Source: Prochlorococcus sp. AG-355-P18
Lineage (GTDB): Bacteria; Cyanobacteriota; Cyanobacteriia; PCC-6307; Cyanobiaceae
Assembly: GCA_003280515.1 (NCBI GenBank)
Contig: QCER01000003.1
Span: 1 to 64,000, forward strand
DNA: 64,000 bases
Direction of reading: 5' to 3'
Shown: positions 41,387 to 53,362 of the stretch, one piece after another
Layout: each line of letters starts with the position of its first letter
Position numbering within the stretch: position 1 is the first letter of the stretch
The notes under the pieces: model-generated
What the model was told of the DNA's origin: nothing
The model's database searches: none
The model's input: the letters and a program-made list of their open reading frames with translations, nothing else
Made by a program: the position numbers and the translations under genes

Positions 41387-42382
41387 GTGACAAGTTTTAT
41401 CACGGCAATGCAGAGTAAAGAATCTAACTTTAATCTAACTAATAGTAGATTAAGGCTAGTAAGTGGGACAACAAATCCTAAATTAGCTGAAGAAATTGCA
41501 TCATACTTAGGTATTAAAAATGTACCTTTAATATCTAAAAGATTTGCAGATGGAGAACTTTATGTTCAGATTCAGCAGTCTATTAGAGGTTGTGATGTGT
41601 TCCTCATACAACCTACATGCGCTCCTGTAAACGATAGCTTAATGGAGCTCATGATCATGGTTGACGCATGCAAGAGAGCTTCTGCAAGACAAATAACGGC
41701 CGTAATCCCCTATTTTGGATATGCAAGGGCAGATAGGAAGACCTCAGGAAGAGAGTCTATAACTGCAAAATTAACTGCTAATTTACTTGAGAAATCAGGA
41801 GTTGATAGAGTTCTTGCTATGGACTTACACTCGGCTCAAATACAAGGTTACTTTGACATACCATGCGATCATATTTACGGTTCACCTGTATTAATTGATT
41901 ATCTAGAAACTTTAGATTTAGAGGAAATAGTTGTAGTCTCTCCTGATGTAGGTGGTGTAGCGAGAGCAAGAGCATTCGCAAAATTAATGAAGGATGCTCC
42001 ATTGGCTATCATTGATAAAAGGAGATCTGCGCATAATATCGCTGAAAGTTTAACAGTTATCGGGGAAGTAAAAGGTAAAACGGCCATTCTTATAGACGAC
42101 ATGATAGACACTGGAGGTACAATTTGTTCAGGAGCAAATTTATTAAAAAAAGAAGGAGCTAATAGAATATTTGCATGTGCCTCACATGCTGTATTTTCTC
42201 CACCTTCTTATGAAAGATTAAGTACTAAGAATCTTTTCGAACAAGTTATTGTTACTAACAGCATCCCAGTTATACATAAAGATGATTTCCCACAGTTAAA
42301 AGTTCTATCCGTAGCAAATATGCTGGGGGAAGCTATTTGGAGAATCCATGAAGAAAGTTCAGTTAGTTCTATGTTTAGATAA
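41387..42382 (+). CDS. prs: Ribose-phosphate pyrophosphokinase
   Basis: RLVSGTTNPKLAEEIASYLG, RFADGELYVQI, YFGYARADRK, DLHSAQIQGYFDIP, AILIDDMIDTGGTI; GTG start, exact start uncertain. Confidence 0.97.
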   Translation: MTSFITAMQSKESNFNLTNSRLRLVSGTTNPKLAEEIASYLGIKNVPLISKRFADGELYVQIQQSIRGCDVFLIQPTCAPVNDSLMELMIMVDACKRASARQITAVIPYFGYARADRKTSGRESITAKLTANLLEKSGVDRVLAMDLHSAQIQGYFDIPCDHIYGSPVLIDYLETLDLEEIVVVSPDVGGVARARAFAKLMKDAPLAIIDKRRSAHNIAESLTVIGEVKGKTAILIDDMIDTGGTICSGANLLKKEGANRIFACASHAVFSPPSYERLSTKNLFEQVIVTNSIPVIHKDDFPQLKVLSVANMLGEAIWRIHEESSVSSMFR

Positions 42383-42396
42383 AAGAAATAAATTTG

Positions 42397-42831
42397 TTAC
42401 AACCCTTGTAGTTTCTTTAGTCTCTCAGTTTCAATCTTAAATTGTTTTTCGACCTTTTCAGGAACATTATCTGGACAAACCTGAAGAGCTGATTCAACTA
42501 ATTGCAGGGATGCAATAAATTGTAGTTGTTTCAAGTCAACAGTTTGTTCTTTCTTTCTCTCTATTATTTTCCCTCCATGTTTTTGTGAAATTACTGATGC
42601 GAAAGTTGCTGAGGCAACGCTTAATGTTTTTGGGAAATCTAAATCAAATCCTTTTCTTGTTGCATTACATAGAAATGAAACACCCATCCCATGATATAAA
42701 TCTAAATCATTTTTGTTGGCAGGCAAATTTTTAACATTTGCATTCGCATTATTCAATTTATTATTTATATCAAATAATAAAGATGAAATAATAAGCGGGA
42801 TTGCAATAATTTTAGATATTTTTAAAACCAT
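42397..42831 (-). CDS. Hypothetical exported protein
   Basis: 144-aa ORF with N-terminal hydrophobic signal-like segment; two Cys. Confidence 0.6.
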   Translation of the reverse strand: MVLKISKIIAIPLIISSLLFDINNKLNNANANVKNLPANKNDLDLYHGMGVSFLCNATRKGFDLDFPKTLSVASATFASVISQKHGGKIIERKKEQTVDLKQLQFIASLQLVESALQVCPDNVPEKVEKQFKIETERLKKLQGL

Positions 42832-42903
42832 ATTTGATTAATTTTTAATTCATATTCCTAAAGATACCATTTTTTATTTTTTAACTAAATCTACCGACAG
42901 AAT

Positions 42904-43443
42904 TTATTCAATAATTTTAATTTCGTGATGATTCTCAACTATTTTCAGCTTATTTTTGTTCCATGAATATATGACCCTAAATCTATAATTATCAGAATCT
43001 ACAAGTCTTGTATGTTCAATAATATACCAATCTTTGTAAGATGATTCGAAGATCATCTCGTGTTCATCGACTTGTTTGATATTTGAAATCCCTTCATCAC
43101 TACTTAAATAAAAATTTTCCCTCATAAGTTGATGACCTTTTAGGAATGCTCGCATTTCTCCCCGTTCTTTATACTGAGGGTTTTCGTCAAAGAAATTATA
43201 TTTTTTTTCTGGATACCAAGTAAATTTATAATGCGATTCCCATTCTGATTTACTCTCAAGGGCTTTTATGTCTATATTCATATTTAAATTATAAGTTTTT
43301 TGTGGTTCATCAAGATAATACGTTCTATTAGATTTCCACAAACCAATATTCCTAGAAAACCATCTTTTTAAATTACTATTCAAATTGATTTCTGGAGGAT
43401 TTTTACCAAAATGTAAATTTTTCTTTGGATTAATAGCAACCAT
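42904..43443 (-). CDS. Lipocalin-like protein, possibly CpcS/CpeS-type bilin lyase fold
   Basis: WFSRNIGLWKSNRTYYLDEPQKTYNLNMNIDI...GHQLMRENFYLSSDEG...DEHEMIFESSYKDWYIIEHTRLVDSDNYRFR resembles CpcS-type beta-barrel spacing. Confidence 0.5.
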   Translation of the reverse strand: MVAINPKKNLHFGKNPPEINLNSNLKRWFSRNIGLWKSNRTYYLDEPQKTYNLNMNIDIKALESKSEWESHYKFTWYPEKKYNFFDENPQYKERGEMRAFLKGHQLMRENFYLSSDEGISNIKQVDEHEMIFESSYKDWYIIEHTRLVDSDNYRFRVIYSWNKNKLKIVENHHEIKIIE

Positions 43444-43549
43444 GTATAAATATGACCTAATTATTTAATAGCCTATCTGTAAAATAAAAAAAAATATCTT
43501 AATGTGTTTATAAGGATTAACAGCTTTTCAACACTTCAGAGGAATTGAT

Positions 43550-44668
43550 TTGAATGATAAAAAAGAGTTAAAATTAATACTTGTGGCAGCTAGAAATCAA
43601 CTTTCTAGTAATGATATTAAGTCCCTAATTGCTTATTTAGAATCTGATGATTGTGATTTTGAGATATCTTTACAGATTTCTGAGCCTACAGAGCAACCGG
43701 AATTACTTGAATTACATAGATTAGTAGCTATTCCTGCGCTCATAAAAATTTCCCCGGCGCCAAAGCAAATATTTGCTGGAAGTAATATTTTCTCTCAGTT
43801 GCAAAAATGGTTACCAAGGTGGACACAGGAAGGCTTAACAAAAAATCTTGGGATTAATTTGCAACCATCCAAAATTGATTCAATAAGAACTCAAAAAGAA
43901 TTTCTATTAGAAGACGAACTTCTTGTTTTAAGACAAGAAAATGAGACATTAACAAAAAGGATAGAGTCTCAGGAAAGATTATTAAGAATGGTTGCTCATG
44001 AATTAAGAACACCCTTAACTGCAGCTACTTTAGCTGTTCAAAGTCAAAAACTTGGTCAAATTGATATTGCAAAATTGCAAGAGGTAATTAAAAGACGTTT
44101 AGAAGAGATTGAACTTTTATCTCAGGATCTTTTAGAGGTTGGGACAACTAAATGGGAAGCGTTATTTAATCCTCAGAAAATTGATTTAGGTAATATAAGT
44201 GCTGAAGTAATACTCGAATTAGAAAAATTCTGGAGATTAAGGAATATTGAAATTGATACTGATATTCCATCTGATTTGCCAAGTGTATTTGCAGATCAAA
44301 GAAGAATGAGGCAAGTTTTTTTAAATTTAATTGAAAATGCGATTAAATTTTCGAAAGACTCTGGATCCATAAAAATCACTATGATTCATAAGACAAATCA
44401 ATGGGTAGAAATAACAATTTGTGACAAAGGTGCAGGTATCCCTTTGAGCGAACAAAAAAGAATTTTTCTTGATAGAGTTAGACTCCCACAGACTTCTGAA
44501 GGAACCTCAGGATTTGGCATAGGGTTATCTGTTTGCAGGAGAATAGTACAGGTACATGGAGGAAGAATATGGGTTGTATCTGAAATCGGCGTAGGTTCCT
44601 GCTTCCATTTCACTGTTCCTGTGTGGCAAGGACAAAACAAAGAGCAACAATACTTGACGAATGGCTAG
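43550..44668 (+). CDS. sasA: Clock-associated sensor histidine kinase SasA
   Basis: KaiB/thioredoxin-like N-terminus ([25 protein letters not shown]...[23 protein letters not shown]), H-box [17 protein letters not shown], ATPase [17 protein letters not shown]. Confidence 0.93.
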   Translation: MNDKKELKLILVAARNQLSSNDIKSLIAYLESDDCDFEISLQISEPTEQPELLELHRLVAIPALIKISPAPKQIFAGSNIFSQLQKWLPRWTQEGLTKNLGINLQPSKIDSIRTQKEFLLEDELLVLRQENETLTKRIESQERLLRMVAHELRTPLTAATLAVQSQKLGQIDIAKLQEVIKRRLEEIELLSQDLLEVGTTKWEALFNPQKIDLGNISAEVILELEKFWRLRNIEIDTDIPSDLPSVFADQRRMRQVFLNLIENAIKFSKDSGSIKITMIHKTNQWVEITICDKGAGIPLSEQKRIFLDRVRLPQTSEGTSGFGIGLSVCRRIVQVHGGRIWVVSEIGVGSCFHFTVPVWQGQNKEQQYLTNG

Positions 44669-44708
44669 CCTTACTCTTAGCTTTAATAAGCTGTTAAGCT
44701 AATTTCCT

Positions 44709-44781
44709 GGCCCCATCGTCTAGAGGCCTAGGACACCTCCCTTTCACGGAGGCGACAGGGGTTCGAATCCCCTTGGGGCTA
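44709..44781 (+). tRNA. tRNA-Glu(TTC)
   Basis: GGCCCCATCGTCTAGAGGCCTAGGACACCTCC-CTTTCAC-GGAGG...GTTCGAATCCCCTTGGGGCTA, anticodon TTC. Confidence 0.96.
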
Positions 44782-44792
44782 TTAGTTTAAAT

Positions 44793-45335
44793 TTATAACG
44801 ATCTTTTTGATGATTTTGCTTGCCTATCTACGGCAATTAAATTTTCTGATAGATCCTTTTTCAGTCTTTTCTCTATCATCCCTATTGGCATCCATTGACA
44901 ACCTTGGACAGTAAGATCGTAAATTAGTGAATTTTTTGAAGTATTTTTAATGTTTTGTATTTTCCAACTGCCTTCAAATTTCCTAAAATCTCCCTTTATC
45001 AAATTAAATTTTAAGAGGCCAAGCTCTTTATTTTCAAATAAGTCGATTGTTACTTCAGCCGAAAATTTCATGCCAAGAAAATCCTGAGCTCCAACTTGTT
45101 TAAGGTGAACATTATTATTCTTTTGATATATTTTTTTGCTTGAAAGTAAATTTGGTATGTAAAGATTTAGTCGATCATAATCTGTTAAAACATTCCACAA
45201 TGAATCAAAACTCGCAGAGGTTGTAAGTTGAGCTGCAAGTCTTCTTGTTCCTCCAGAAAGTTTTTCCATCGTTTGCTCAATTGTCATGTAATCATTGGTT
45301 TTAGAATGATCTACTGATTCTTGAGAATTATTCAT
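44793..45335 (-). CDS. SRPBCC (START-like, cyclase/dehydrase) family protein
   Basis: ASFDSLWNVLTDYDRLNLYIPNLLSSKKI...VGAQDFLGMKFSAEVTIDLFE...GDFRKFEGSWKIQ. Confidence 0.85.
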   Translation of the reverse strand: MNNSQESVDHSKTNDYMTIEQTMEKLSGGTRRLAAQLTTSASFDSLWNVLTDYDRLNLYIPNLLSSKKIYQKNNNVHLKQVGAQDFLGMKFSAEVTIDLFENKELGLLKFNLIKGDFRKFEGSWKIQNIKNTSKNSLIYDLTVQGCQWMPIGMIEKRLKKDLSENLIAVDRQAKSSKRSL

Positions 45336-45513
45336 AGACGAATTTTTTAGTTAGATAAAAAATATTTCTGTGTAACTATACTGATAAAAACAATAAATAC
45401 TGAAAAATGAAAATAATTTCATTAGATTATCCCGATCTCAAAACGTAACCATTTTTGTAAAATTACTACAATTTAAACTACAAATTGATAGTCTTTTATA
45501 TAAAGAAAATTAA

Positions 45514-46626
<1,113 letters not shown>

Positions 46627-46736
46627 ATATTTTGTTTTTAGATTAAATTTTCACCTACTAAATACTTTTTGGTTTAGACACAATATGTAGCTAATCTTAG
46701 AAAAAAAGAGGATTTTAAAAAAAGAATATTAAAAAT

Positions 46737-48260
46737 ATGCCTTCAACTTTAAGTAATCCTCTAAGATTAGGTTTACGGCAGGAAAGAGTTATATCTCCAC
46801 AATGCTTAGTTATATTTGGTGCTAGTGGAGATCTTACTCATAGAAAATTAATACCGGCCTTATTTGAACTCTTTTTGCAAAGAAGAATTCCTAGTGAATT
46901 TGGAATAGTTGGTTGTGCGAGAAGACCTTGGTCTGATAATGAGTTTAGGGAAAAGATGAAAGTAAAGCTATCCAATCAAATATCTGGGAAAGAAAGGGAG
47001 TGGGAACAATTTTCTAATTTTCTTTTCTATGAACCAGTTGACTTACAACAAAGTGACCATGTCGTAAAGCTTTCAAAAAGATTAAATGAAATTGATAAAA
47101 CACAAGCAACGCATGGGAATAGAACATTTTATTTATCAGTATCCCCGAATTTCTATGCAAGTGGATGTAAAGCTCTTAAAGCTGCTGGCCTTTTAGATGA
47201 CCCTAAGAAAAGTCGTTTAGTCATTGAAAAACCTTTTGGAAGAGATTATTCAAGTGCAAAAAAATTGAATAAGATCGTTCAAAGTTGTGCTGAAGAAAGT
47301 CAGATTTATAGGATTGATCATTATTTGGGTAAAGAGACGGTTCAAAATATTCTTGTTATGAGGTTTGCTAACACTATTTTCGAACCTATATGGAACAGAA
47401 ATTATATTTCAAGTGTTCAAATTACTTCATCTGAAACAGTTGGTGTTGAAGATAGAGCAGGTTATTACGAAAGCTCTGGTGCTTTAAGAGATATGCTTCA
47501 AAATCATATGACTCAAATGCTTGCTGTTACTGCTATGGAACCTCCTGGAAAATTTGAACCAGAAGCAATAAGAAATGAAAAAGCTAAGGTTCTTCAAGCT
47601 TCAAAACTTGCTGACGAAAATGAACCGTGGAATTGTTGCATAAGAGGTCAATATGGCGAGGGAGGAAATAGCTCAAATCAACTAAAAGGTTATAGGCAGG
47701 AAGATGGTGTTAATTTTAATAGCACGACAGAAACATATATAGCGACAAAAGTTTTCGTTGATAACTGGCGTTGGCAAGGTGTTCCTTTTTATTTAAGAAC
47801 TGGAAAAAGACTACCTAAAAGACTTGGAGAAATAGTCTTGACTTTTAAAGACGTTCCTGTTCATTTATTTGAATCAACAATAATAAATCCTGCCCCAAAT
47901 CAACTTATACTTAGAATTCAGCCAAATGAAGGGGCTACTTTCAAATTTGAGGTAAAATCTCCTGGTTCTGGAATGAAATCCAGACCTGTTGAAATGGAAT
48001 TTTCTTATGATGAATCATTTGGAGAACCCTCAGATGAAGGCTATGTAAGATTATTAGCTGATGCAATGCTTTCTGACCCAACCTTATTTACTAGAAGTGA
48101 TGAAGTAGAGGCAGCCTGGAAACTTTATACGCCATTAATAGAATTGATGGGGAATTCACCTTGGAAGTTACCAATTTACAATTATGAGTCTATGACGTGG
48201 GGACCTCCTGAGTCTGATCAATTACTTTCAAAAGATAATATTTTCTGGCGTAGACCTTAA
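46737..48260 (+). CDS. zwf: Glucose-6-phosphate 1-dehydrogenase
   Basis: VIFGASGDLTHRKLIPALFEL, RIDHYLGKETVQNI, YLRTGKRL. Confidence 0.97.
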   Translation: MPSTLSNPLRLGLRQERVISPQCLVIFGASGDLTHRKLIPALFELFLQRRIPSEFGIVGCARRPWSDNEFREKMKVKLSNQISGKEREWEQFSNFLFYEPVDLQQSDHVVKLSKRLNEIDKTQATHGNRTFYLSVSPNFYASGCKALKAAGLLDDPKKSRLVIEKPFGRDYSSAKKLNKIVQSCAEESQIYRIDHYLGKETVQNILVMRFANTIFEPIWNRNYISSVQITSSETVGVEDRAGYYESSGALRDMLQNHMTQMLAVTAMEPPGKFEPEAIRNEKAKVLQASKLADENEPWNCCIRGQYGEGGNSSNQLKGYRQEDGVNFNSTTETYIATKVFVDNWRWQGVPFYLRTGKRLPKRLGEIVLTFKDVPVHLFESTIINPAPNQLILRIQPNEGATFKFEVKSPGSGMKSRPVEMEFSYDESFGEPSDEGYVRLLADAMLSDPTLFTRSDEVEAAWKLYTPLIELMGNSPWKLPIYNYESMTWGPPESDQLLSKDNIFWRRP

Positions 48261-48262
48261 AA

Positions 48263-49564
48263 ATGAAACCTCAACTAACACTCCAAACTCCATTAGAGCT
48301 GCCTTATCAGGAAATTTCTAATTACCTTAATAAATTATGGATTTCAGAAGATAAAGATAAAACTGGAGCTAATACTTTTACATTAATGGTCTGGCAGCCT
48401 GCTTGGCTAGAACAATGTTTGGTTCAAAAAGGATTAGTAAATGGACCAATTACTGGTTATTTAAGTCCAGAGATAATTGAAGTTGCCAAAAAATTTATAT
48501 TAGATCAAAGACTTCCTATCAGTACTTCCCTTAATAGTGAAAAATTACTGGATTTGTTGAAGGAGAATTTATCTAATAAAGACTTTGAAGACTTTAGAGG
48601 GCAATTTTTTGAATCATCAATAAGTACATTGAATCCAAGAAGATTAATAACACTAGCGCCAACGTTAAATCAAAATACAGATCTCAAAACTTTTGTGTCA
48701 GCTTACTGTCCATTAAGTGATACTCCAGCTATGAAACCTATATGTGGGGATTTAGTGGTTATTAGAGGGGACTCAGCCTCAATATTAAATAAAGGATTGA
48801 AAATTATTGATGAATTATCTATTGATGAATTACCTTCATGGTTGTGGTGGAATGGAAGATTAGATGAATCGCCTGAAATCTTTGAATATTTTACTAATCA
48901 TGGTCCAAGGTTAATAATTGATACTGCTCTTGGATCGCCTAACAGATGTTTAAAAGTTTTAGATCAATTAAATAATTCAAATAAAGCTATTAATGATTTG
49001 AATTGGGTTAGGTTGAAAAATTGGAGGGAATCATTGGCAATGATTTTTGATCCGCCTTCTAGGAGACCAATTCTAGATCATATTACTGATATTGATATTG
49101 ATATTGCAGGAGATCATATGATTCAAGCTTTGTTTTTGATTTCATGGATTAGCGATAAACTTGGTTGGTCTTTTCTAGGAGTTGAAAGGGATACAGAATC
49201 AATAAAAATAGAGTTTGAAAGAATTAATGGCGAAGTAATATCTGCATCAATCAATCCTTTAACTTTGGGAAATCCAAGTATTCATTTAGGACAAGTTGTT
49301 GGATTGAGGTTGATTTCAAAAATTAGTGATGTTCAAAAAAATAACACTTGTGTGATATTGGGATGTGAATCAGTGGAATGTATGAGACTTGAGGCAGGGG
49401 GGATGGCTAATATGGAATTAATAGAACAAGTTGTTCCAAATTCTTTTTCTACATCAGAGTATGATGTTAGTAAATTATTGGGGAGTAGTAGAGGTAATAC
49501 AAGTCCTCTTTTTGAAAACTCTATTAAAATAGCCCTTGAAATATTTAATGGTTTTAATAACTAA
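48263..49564 (+). CDS. opcA: OxPPC cycle protein OpcA (G6PDH assembly/activation)
   Basis: TLMVWQPAWLEQCL; PSWLWWNGRLDESPEIFEYF; directly downstream of zwf. Confidence 0.93.
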   Translation: MKPQLTLQTPLELPYQEISNYLNKLWISEDKDKTGANTFTLMVWQPAWLEQCLVQKGLVNGPITGYLSPEIIEVAKKFILDQRLPISTSLNSEKLLDLLKENLSNKDFEDFRGQFFESSISTLNPRRLITLAPTLNQNTDLKTFVSAYCPLSDTPAMKPICGDLVVIRGDSASILNKGLKIIDELSIDELPSWLWWNGRLDESPEIFEYFTNHGPRLIIDTALGSPNRCLKVLDQLNNSNKAINDLNWVRLKNWRESLAMIFDPPSRRPILDHITDIDIDIAGDHMIQALFLISWISDKLGWSFLGVERDTESIKIEFERINGEVISASINPLTLGNPSIHLGQVVGLRLISKISDVQKNNTCVILGCESVECMRLEAGGMANMELIEQVVPNSFSTSEYDVSKLLGSSRGNTSPLFENSIKIALEIFNGFNN

Positions 49565-49567
49565 TAA

Positions 49568-50962
49568 ATGCCTTGTGTAATATCTTCTCCTTCAACTGAT
49601 AGTGGGAAAACTACATTATCGCTTTTGATATCTTGTTGGGCCTTTTCAAAAGGTATAAAGATACAAACTTTCAAGGTTGGTCCAGATTATCTTGATCAAC
49701 AACAACTTAGTTCAATTGGCCAACCTATTTGTAGGAATTTAGATATTTTTTTAAGTGGTGAGGAATGGGTTAAAGAAAGTTTCTTTAAACATTCTTTGAA
49801 ATATGAATTCTCATTAATTGAAGGAGCAATGGGTCTATTTGATGGATTAGGGGCAACAAGTTATTCCAGCACAGCCAATATCTCTAAACTTCTCAAAGCT
49901 CCCGTAATTTTTATTGTTAATGCAAGAGGTCAAGTAGCTTCTCTTTTGGCGACTGTTCGAGGTTTTAGAAATTTCGATAGTGAGTTGTCTATAAAAGGAA
50001 TTATATTTAACAACGTTAATTCAGAAAGACATAAAAAATTAATCAAAGAAGTTTTTAAAAATGAAGATATCGAAATTCTAGGTTTTTTACCATCTGATTC
50101 AAAAATAACTTTAAACAAAGCTAATTTAGGTTTAATATCTCCATTAGATAATGGTAAAGAAATTGATGTTGAATATTTTGCAAACTTCGCCGAAAGAAAT
50201 CTTGACGTATTTTCTCTTTTTAAATTCCTGAAATCTCCTGAAAAGAAAATATTTAATTCTGTCAGTTTAATAGATTTTAATATAAACAAAAATAAACCTA
50301 TTGCAATTGCAGAAGATAAAATCTTTCATTTTCAATACCCAGAAACTAAGGAGTTTTTGAGCGAGCTAGGCATACCATTGATTTCATGGAGTATTTATGA
50401 TGATGAAGAAATACCTCATGATGCTTCTTCTTTAATTATTCCTGGAGGGTTCCCTGAAAAATATGCTGATCATATAAGCAACTCTATAAAAAGCTTAAAT
50501 TCGTTAAGGAAATTCCGCAAAAATGGATTTATATATGCAGAGTGCGGAGGGATGATGATTTTGGGAGACTTTATAAAAGATGAAAATGGTAATAATCATA
50601 AAATGAGTGGCATTCTGCCTTTTAGATCCAAAAAAAGTAAACTTTCAGTAGGTTATAGATATATTGAGGGTTTAAAAGATACTCCGATCATTAAACAAAA
50701 TCAATTAATTAGAGGACATGAATTTCATTATTGGAAAATTGAAAATAATTTATCTATATCCGATTTAAGAAAAACTCAGCATCAAAAGAAACTTTTGTCT
50801 TCTCCATGGAAAATTAAATCTTGGAAAACTGAATACAAAGATGAAGGCTTTTTTGATGAAAAATTACATGCAAGTTGGATTCACTTGCATTTGCCAAGTT
50901 CTCCGGAAGTCGCAAAAAACTTTATAGATGCCACCCAAATTAGTTTTTCAAAGGATTCTTAA
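49568..50962 (+). CDS. cobB: Cobyrinic acid a,c-diamide synthase
   Basis: SPSTDSGKTTLSL, KVGPDYLDQQQL, EGAMGLFDG, IPGGFPEKYA, YAECGGMMIL, GHEFHYW. Confidence 0.95.
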   Translation: MPCVISSPSTDSGKTTLSLLISCWAFSKGIKIQTFKVGPDYLDQQQLSSIGQPICRNLDIFLSGEEWVKESFFKHSLKYEFSLIEGAMGLFDGLGATSYSSTANISKLLKAPVIFIVNARGQVASLLATVRGFRNFDSELSIKGIIFNNVNSERHKKLIKEVFKNEDIEILGFLPSDSKITLNKANLGLISPLDNGKEIDVEYFANFAERNLDVFSLFKFLKSPEKKIFNSVSLIDFNINKNKPIAIAEDKIFHFQYPETKEFLSELGIPLISWSIYDDEEIPHDASSLIIPGGFPEKYADHISNSIKSLNSLRKFRKNGFIYAECGGMMILGDFIKDENGNNHKMSGILPFRSKKSKLSVGYRYIEGLKDTPIIKQNQLIRGHEFHYWKIENNLSISDLRKTQHQKKLLSSPWKIKSWKTEYKDEGFFDEKLHASWIHLHLPSSPEVAKNFIDATQISFSKDS

Positions 50963-51438
50963 TTTATTATCAAATCAAATATTTTGAGAGGAGAACCTAA
51001 AAAAAACATTCCAGGCAAAGTGATTAATGGTCCCAAAAGACTCCCCACCATGACCTCAATTTTTGTATGGCCAAGTGTTTCTTTTAAAAGTAATTCAGAT
51101 TGAGGGTCTAGTTTTTTTGATAGTTTATTGATTTCTGCAGCTTGAATCCCAGCTGATTTCCGAACACCGCTAGCGTCATACATAACTATTAGCGCTACAG
51201 CTACTGACAATGCGAATATTGAGCTATCGAATCCCAATTCATAACCGATCCCAGAGGTGGCACCAGTTATTAAGGCGGAATGACTTGAAGGCATACCACC
51301 AGTCTCGAAAATAATTCCAAATCTTATCCTTCCAGTTGAAAAGAAATTGAATACTATTTTGAAAAATTGGGCAAGTAAACAGGATAATAGGCTCCAAAAA
51401 AGAACTGAATTATTAAAAAAGGAGAAAAAATCAGACAT
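50959..51438 (-). CDS. Divergent PAP2 family protein (DUF212)
   Basis: TGGMPSSHSALITGATSGIGYELGFDSSIFALSVAVALIVMYDASGVRKSAGIQA. Confidence 0.9.
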   Translation of the reverse strand: MSDFFSFFNNSVLFWSLLSCLLAQFFKIVFNFFSTGRIRFGIIFETGGMPSSHSALITGATSGIGYELGFDSSIFALSVAVALIVMYDASGVRKSAGIQAAEINKLSKKLDPQSELLLKETLGHTKIEVMVGSLLGPLITLPGMFFLGSPLKIFDLIIN

Positions 51439-51451
51439 AAATTAAAACTAA

Positions 51452-52354
51452 TTATCTGTCTCTATTTGTAATAAAGTCGGCTAATGATAATAGATACTTT
51501 GCATCTGGACCCCAAGGTTCAATTGCTTTTTTTGCTTTTTCTACTAAATCAAATGCCCTTTTCTTTGACTCCTCCATCCCAAGTAATTTAGGGTATGTAG
51601 TTTTGTCAGCTAAAAGATCTTTGCCGGCAGTTTTGCCAAGCTTTTCACTGCTGGAAGTTAAATCAAGAATATCATCTATTATTTGGAATGCTAAACCAAT
51701 TCCCTCAGCGTATGTTGTTAGAGCTTGTAATAGTTTTTCGTTAGCTCCTGCGATCATCGCACCTGTTCTTACGCAAGCCTTTAATAAGGCCCCAGTCTTA
51801 TGGAGATGAATATATTCGAGTGTTTCAAGGTCTACTTCTTTACCCTCGCATTCCAAATCAACAACTTGCCCTCCGACCAAGCCTGGTGCACCAGCAACTA
51901 ATGATAATTCGCCGACTACATTTAATAATCTATTTGGATCGACTCCAGGGCTTCTTAAAGAGACCATTTCAAAGGCTCTGGTTAATAGAGCATCACCTGC
52001 AAGAATAGCTATTGCATCTCCATAGACTTTATGGTTTGTTGGCCTACCTCTCCTTAAGTCATCATTATCCATGGCGGGCAGATCATCATGAATCAATGAC
52101 ATTGTATGGATCATTTCTATCGCTACTGCAGTAGGGACAGCAAGAGAGGGTTCTCCCCCAGCTAGTGAACAAGATGCTAAACATAAAATTGGACGTATTC
52201 TTTTCCCTCCAGCTAAAAGGGAATATCTCATCGATTCTCTCAATATTTCTGGATTCTCAGGGCCCAAGGAAAAATCAAGTGCTTCTTCTACAACCTTTTT
52301 TGTGTTTTTTAGATATTGTTCAAAATCAGAAATATTATTTATAACTTTAGTCAT
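51452..52354 (-). CDS. crtE: Geranylgeranyl diphosphate synthase (polyprenyl synthetase)
   Basis: [34 protein letters not shown] (DDxxxxD), FQIIDDILD. Confidence 0.95.
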   Translation of the reverse strand: MTKVINNISDFEQYLKNTKKVVEEALDFSLGPENPEILRESMRYSLLAGGKRIRPILCLASCSLAGGEPSLAVPTAVAIEMIHTMSLIHDDLPAMDNDDLRRGRPTNHKVYGDAIAILAGDALLTRAFEMVSLRSPGVDPNRLLNVVGELSLVAGAPGLVGGQVVDLECEGKEVDLETLEYIHLHKTGALLKACVRTGAMIAGANEKLLQALTTYAEGIGLAFQIIDDILDLTSSSEKLGKTAGKDLLADKTTYPKLLGMEESKKRAFDLVEKAKKAIEPWGPDAKYLLSLADFITNRDR

Positions 52355-52391
52355 TTTATACCTTTAGTAAAAAATTTTTTCATCTTAGAGT

Positions 52392-53288
52392 TTATGGCAA
52401 AAGGTCATTAAGATTTGATGATAAACCAAATTGTTTTTGCCAGCTAAAAATAGTATTTACAAGTAACATTGTTACTGTCATTGGTCCAACACCTCCTGGT
52501 ACAGGTGTGTAAGCAAATACTTTAGAAATGACATCTTCTAATAATACATCGCCGCATAATCTGGTTTGATTTTTATCGGAACTTTTTAATCTATGTATTC
52601 CAACATCAATAATTACTGCTCCTTCTTTCACAAAACTTGAATCTACAAGATTGGGTTTTCCTGCAGCCGCAATTAGGATATCAGCTTCTCTACAGATTTT
52701 ATTCAAATTTAAAGTTTTTGAATGAGTCATTGTTACAGTGCCATTTAGATTCAACAACATAAGCGATAGGGGTTTCCCAACAAGCAAACTTCTTCCGATA
52801 ACAACAATTTTCTTACCTTTAATTGATATATTTTGGGATTTTAATAAATTAATAATTCCTGCTGGTGTACATGATCTCATCGCAGGCTCATTTTTAACTA
52901 ATTTACCTATGTTGATCTCATTTAATCCATCTACATCTTTGCTTGGATTAATATGGCTTATAAGTTTCTGCTCATCAAACTTCTTTGGGATGGGAAGTTG
53001 TAGCAACATGCCATCAATATCCTTATCAGAATTAAGTTTGATTATTAATTGTTCAACATCTTTTTGCTCTACATTATCTTCTAGATGAAAGATAAAGCTC
53101 TTTATTCCAATCCTTGAACATGCTTTTTCCTTGTTGTTAACGTAAACACCACTCGCAGGGTCATCTCCTATTCTTATTACAGCTAAACCTGGAGCTCTTT
53201 TTGCAAATTTTTTATTAATAGAGATATACTGATTTAATCTTTCTTCAATTTCAAGAGACAATTTTTTACCATCTAATTTTAATGACAT
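52392..53288 (-). CDS. folD: Bifunctional methylenetetrahydrofolate dehydrogenase/cyclohydrolase
   Basis: [79 protein letters not shown]. Confidence 0.97.
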   Translation of the reverse strand: MSLKLDGKKLSLEIEERLNQYISINKKFAKRAPGLAVIRIGDDPASGVYVNNKEKACSRIGIKSFIFHLEDNVEQKDVEQLIIKLNSDKDIDGMLLQLPIPKKFDEQKLISHINPSKDVDGLNEINIGKLVKNEPAMRSCTPAGIINLLKSQNISIKGKKIVVIGRSLLVGKPLSLMLLNLNGTVTMTHSKTLNLNKICREADILIAAAGKPNLVDSSFVKEGAVIIDVGIHRLKSSDKNQTRLCGDVLLEDVISKVFAYTPVPGGVGPMTVTMLLVNTIFSWQKQFGLSSNLNDLLP

Positions 53289-53362
53289 TTAGAAAAACAT
53301 CTCCTTTTTACACCTAGCATGCCTATAATTCTAAATTATTCAAATAGATTTATTTATATTCT

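Noticed and set aside
45440-45470. Possible NtcA box (GTA-N8-TAC) upstream of petH
   Set aside because: Only GTA-N7-TAC spacing found; does not match the consensus
49930-50289. 119-aa ORF antisense to cobB
   Set aside because: Antisense artefact, no motif
52738-53088. 116-aa ORF antisense to folD
   Set aside because: Antisense artefact, no motif
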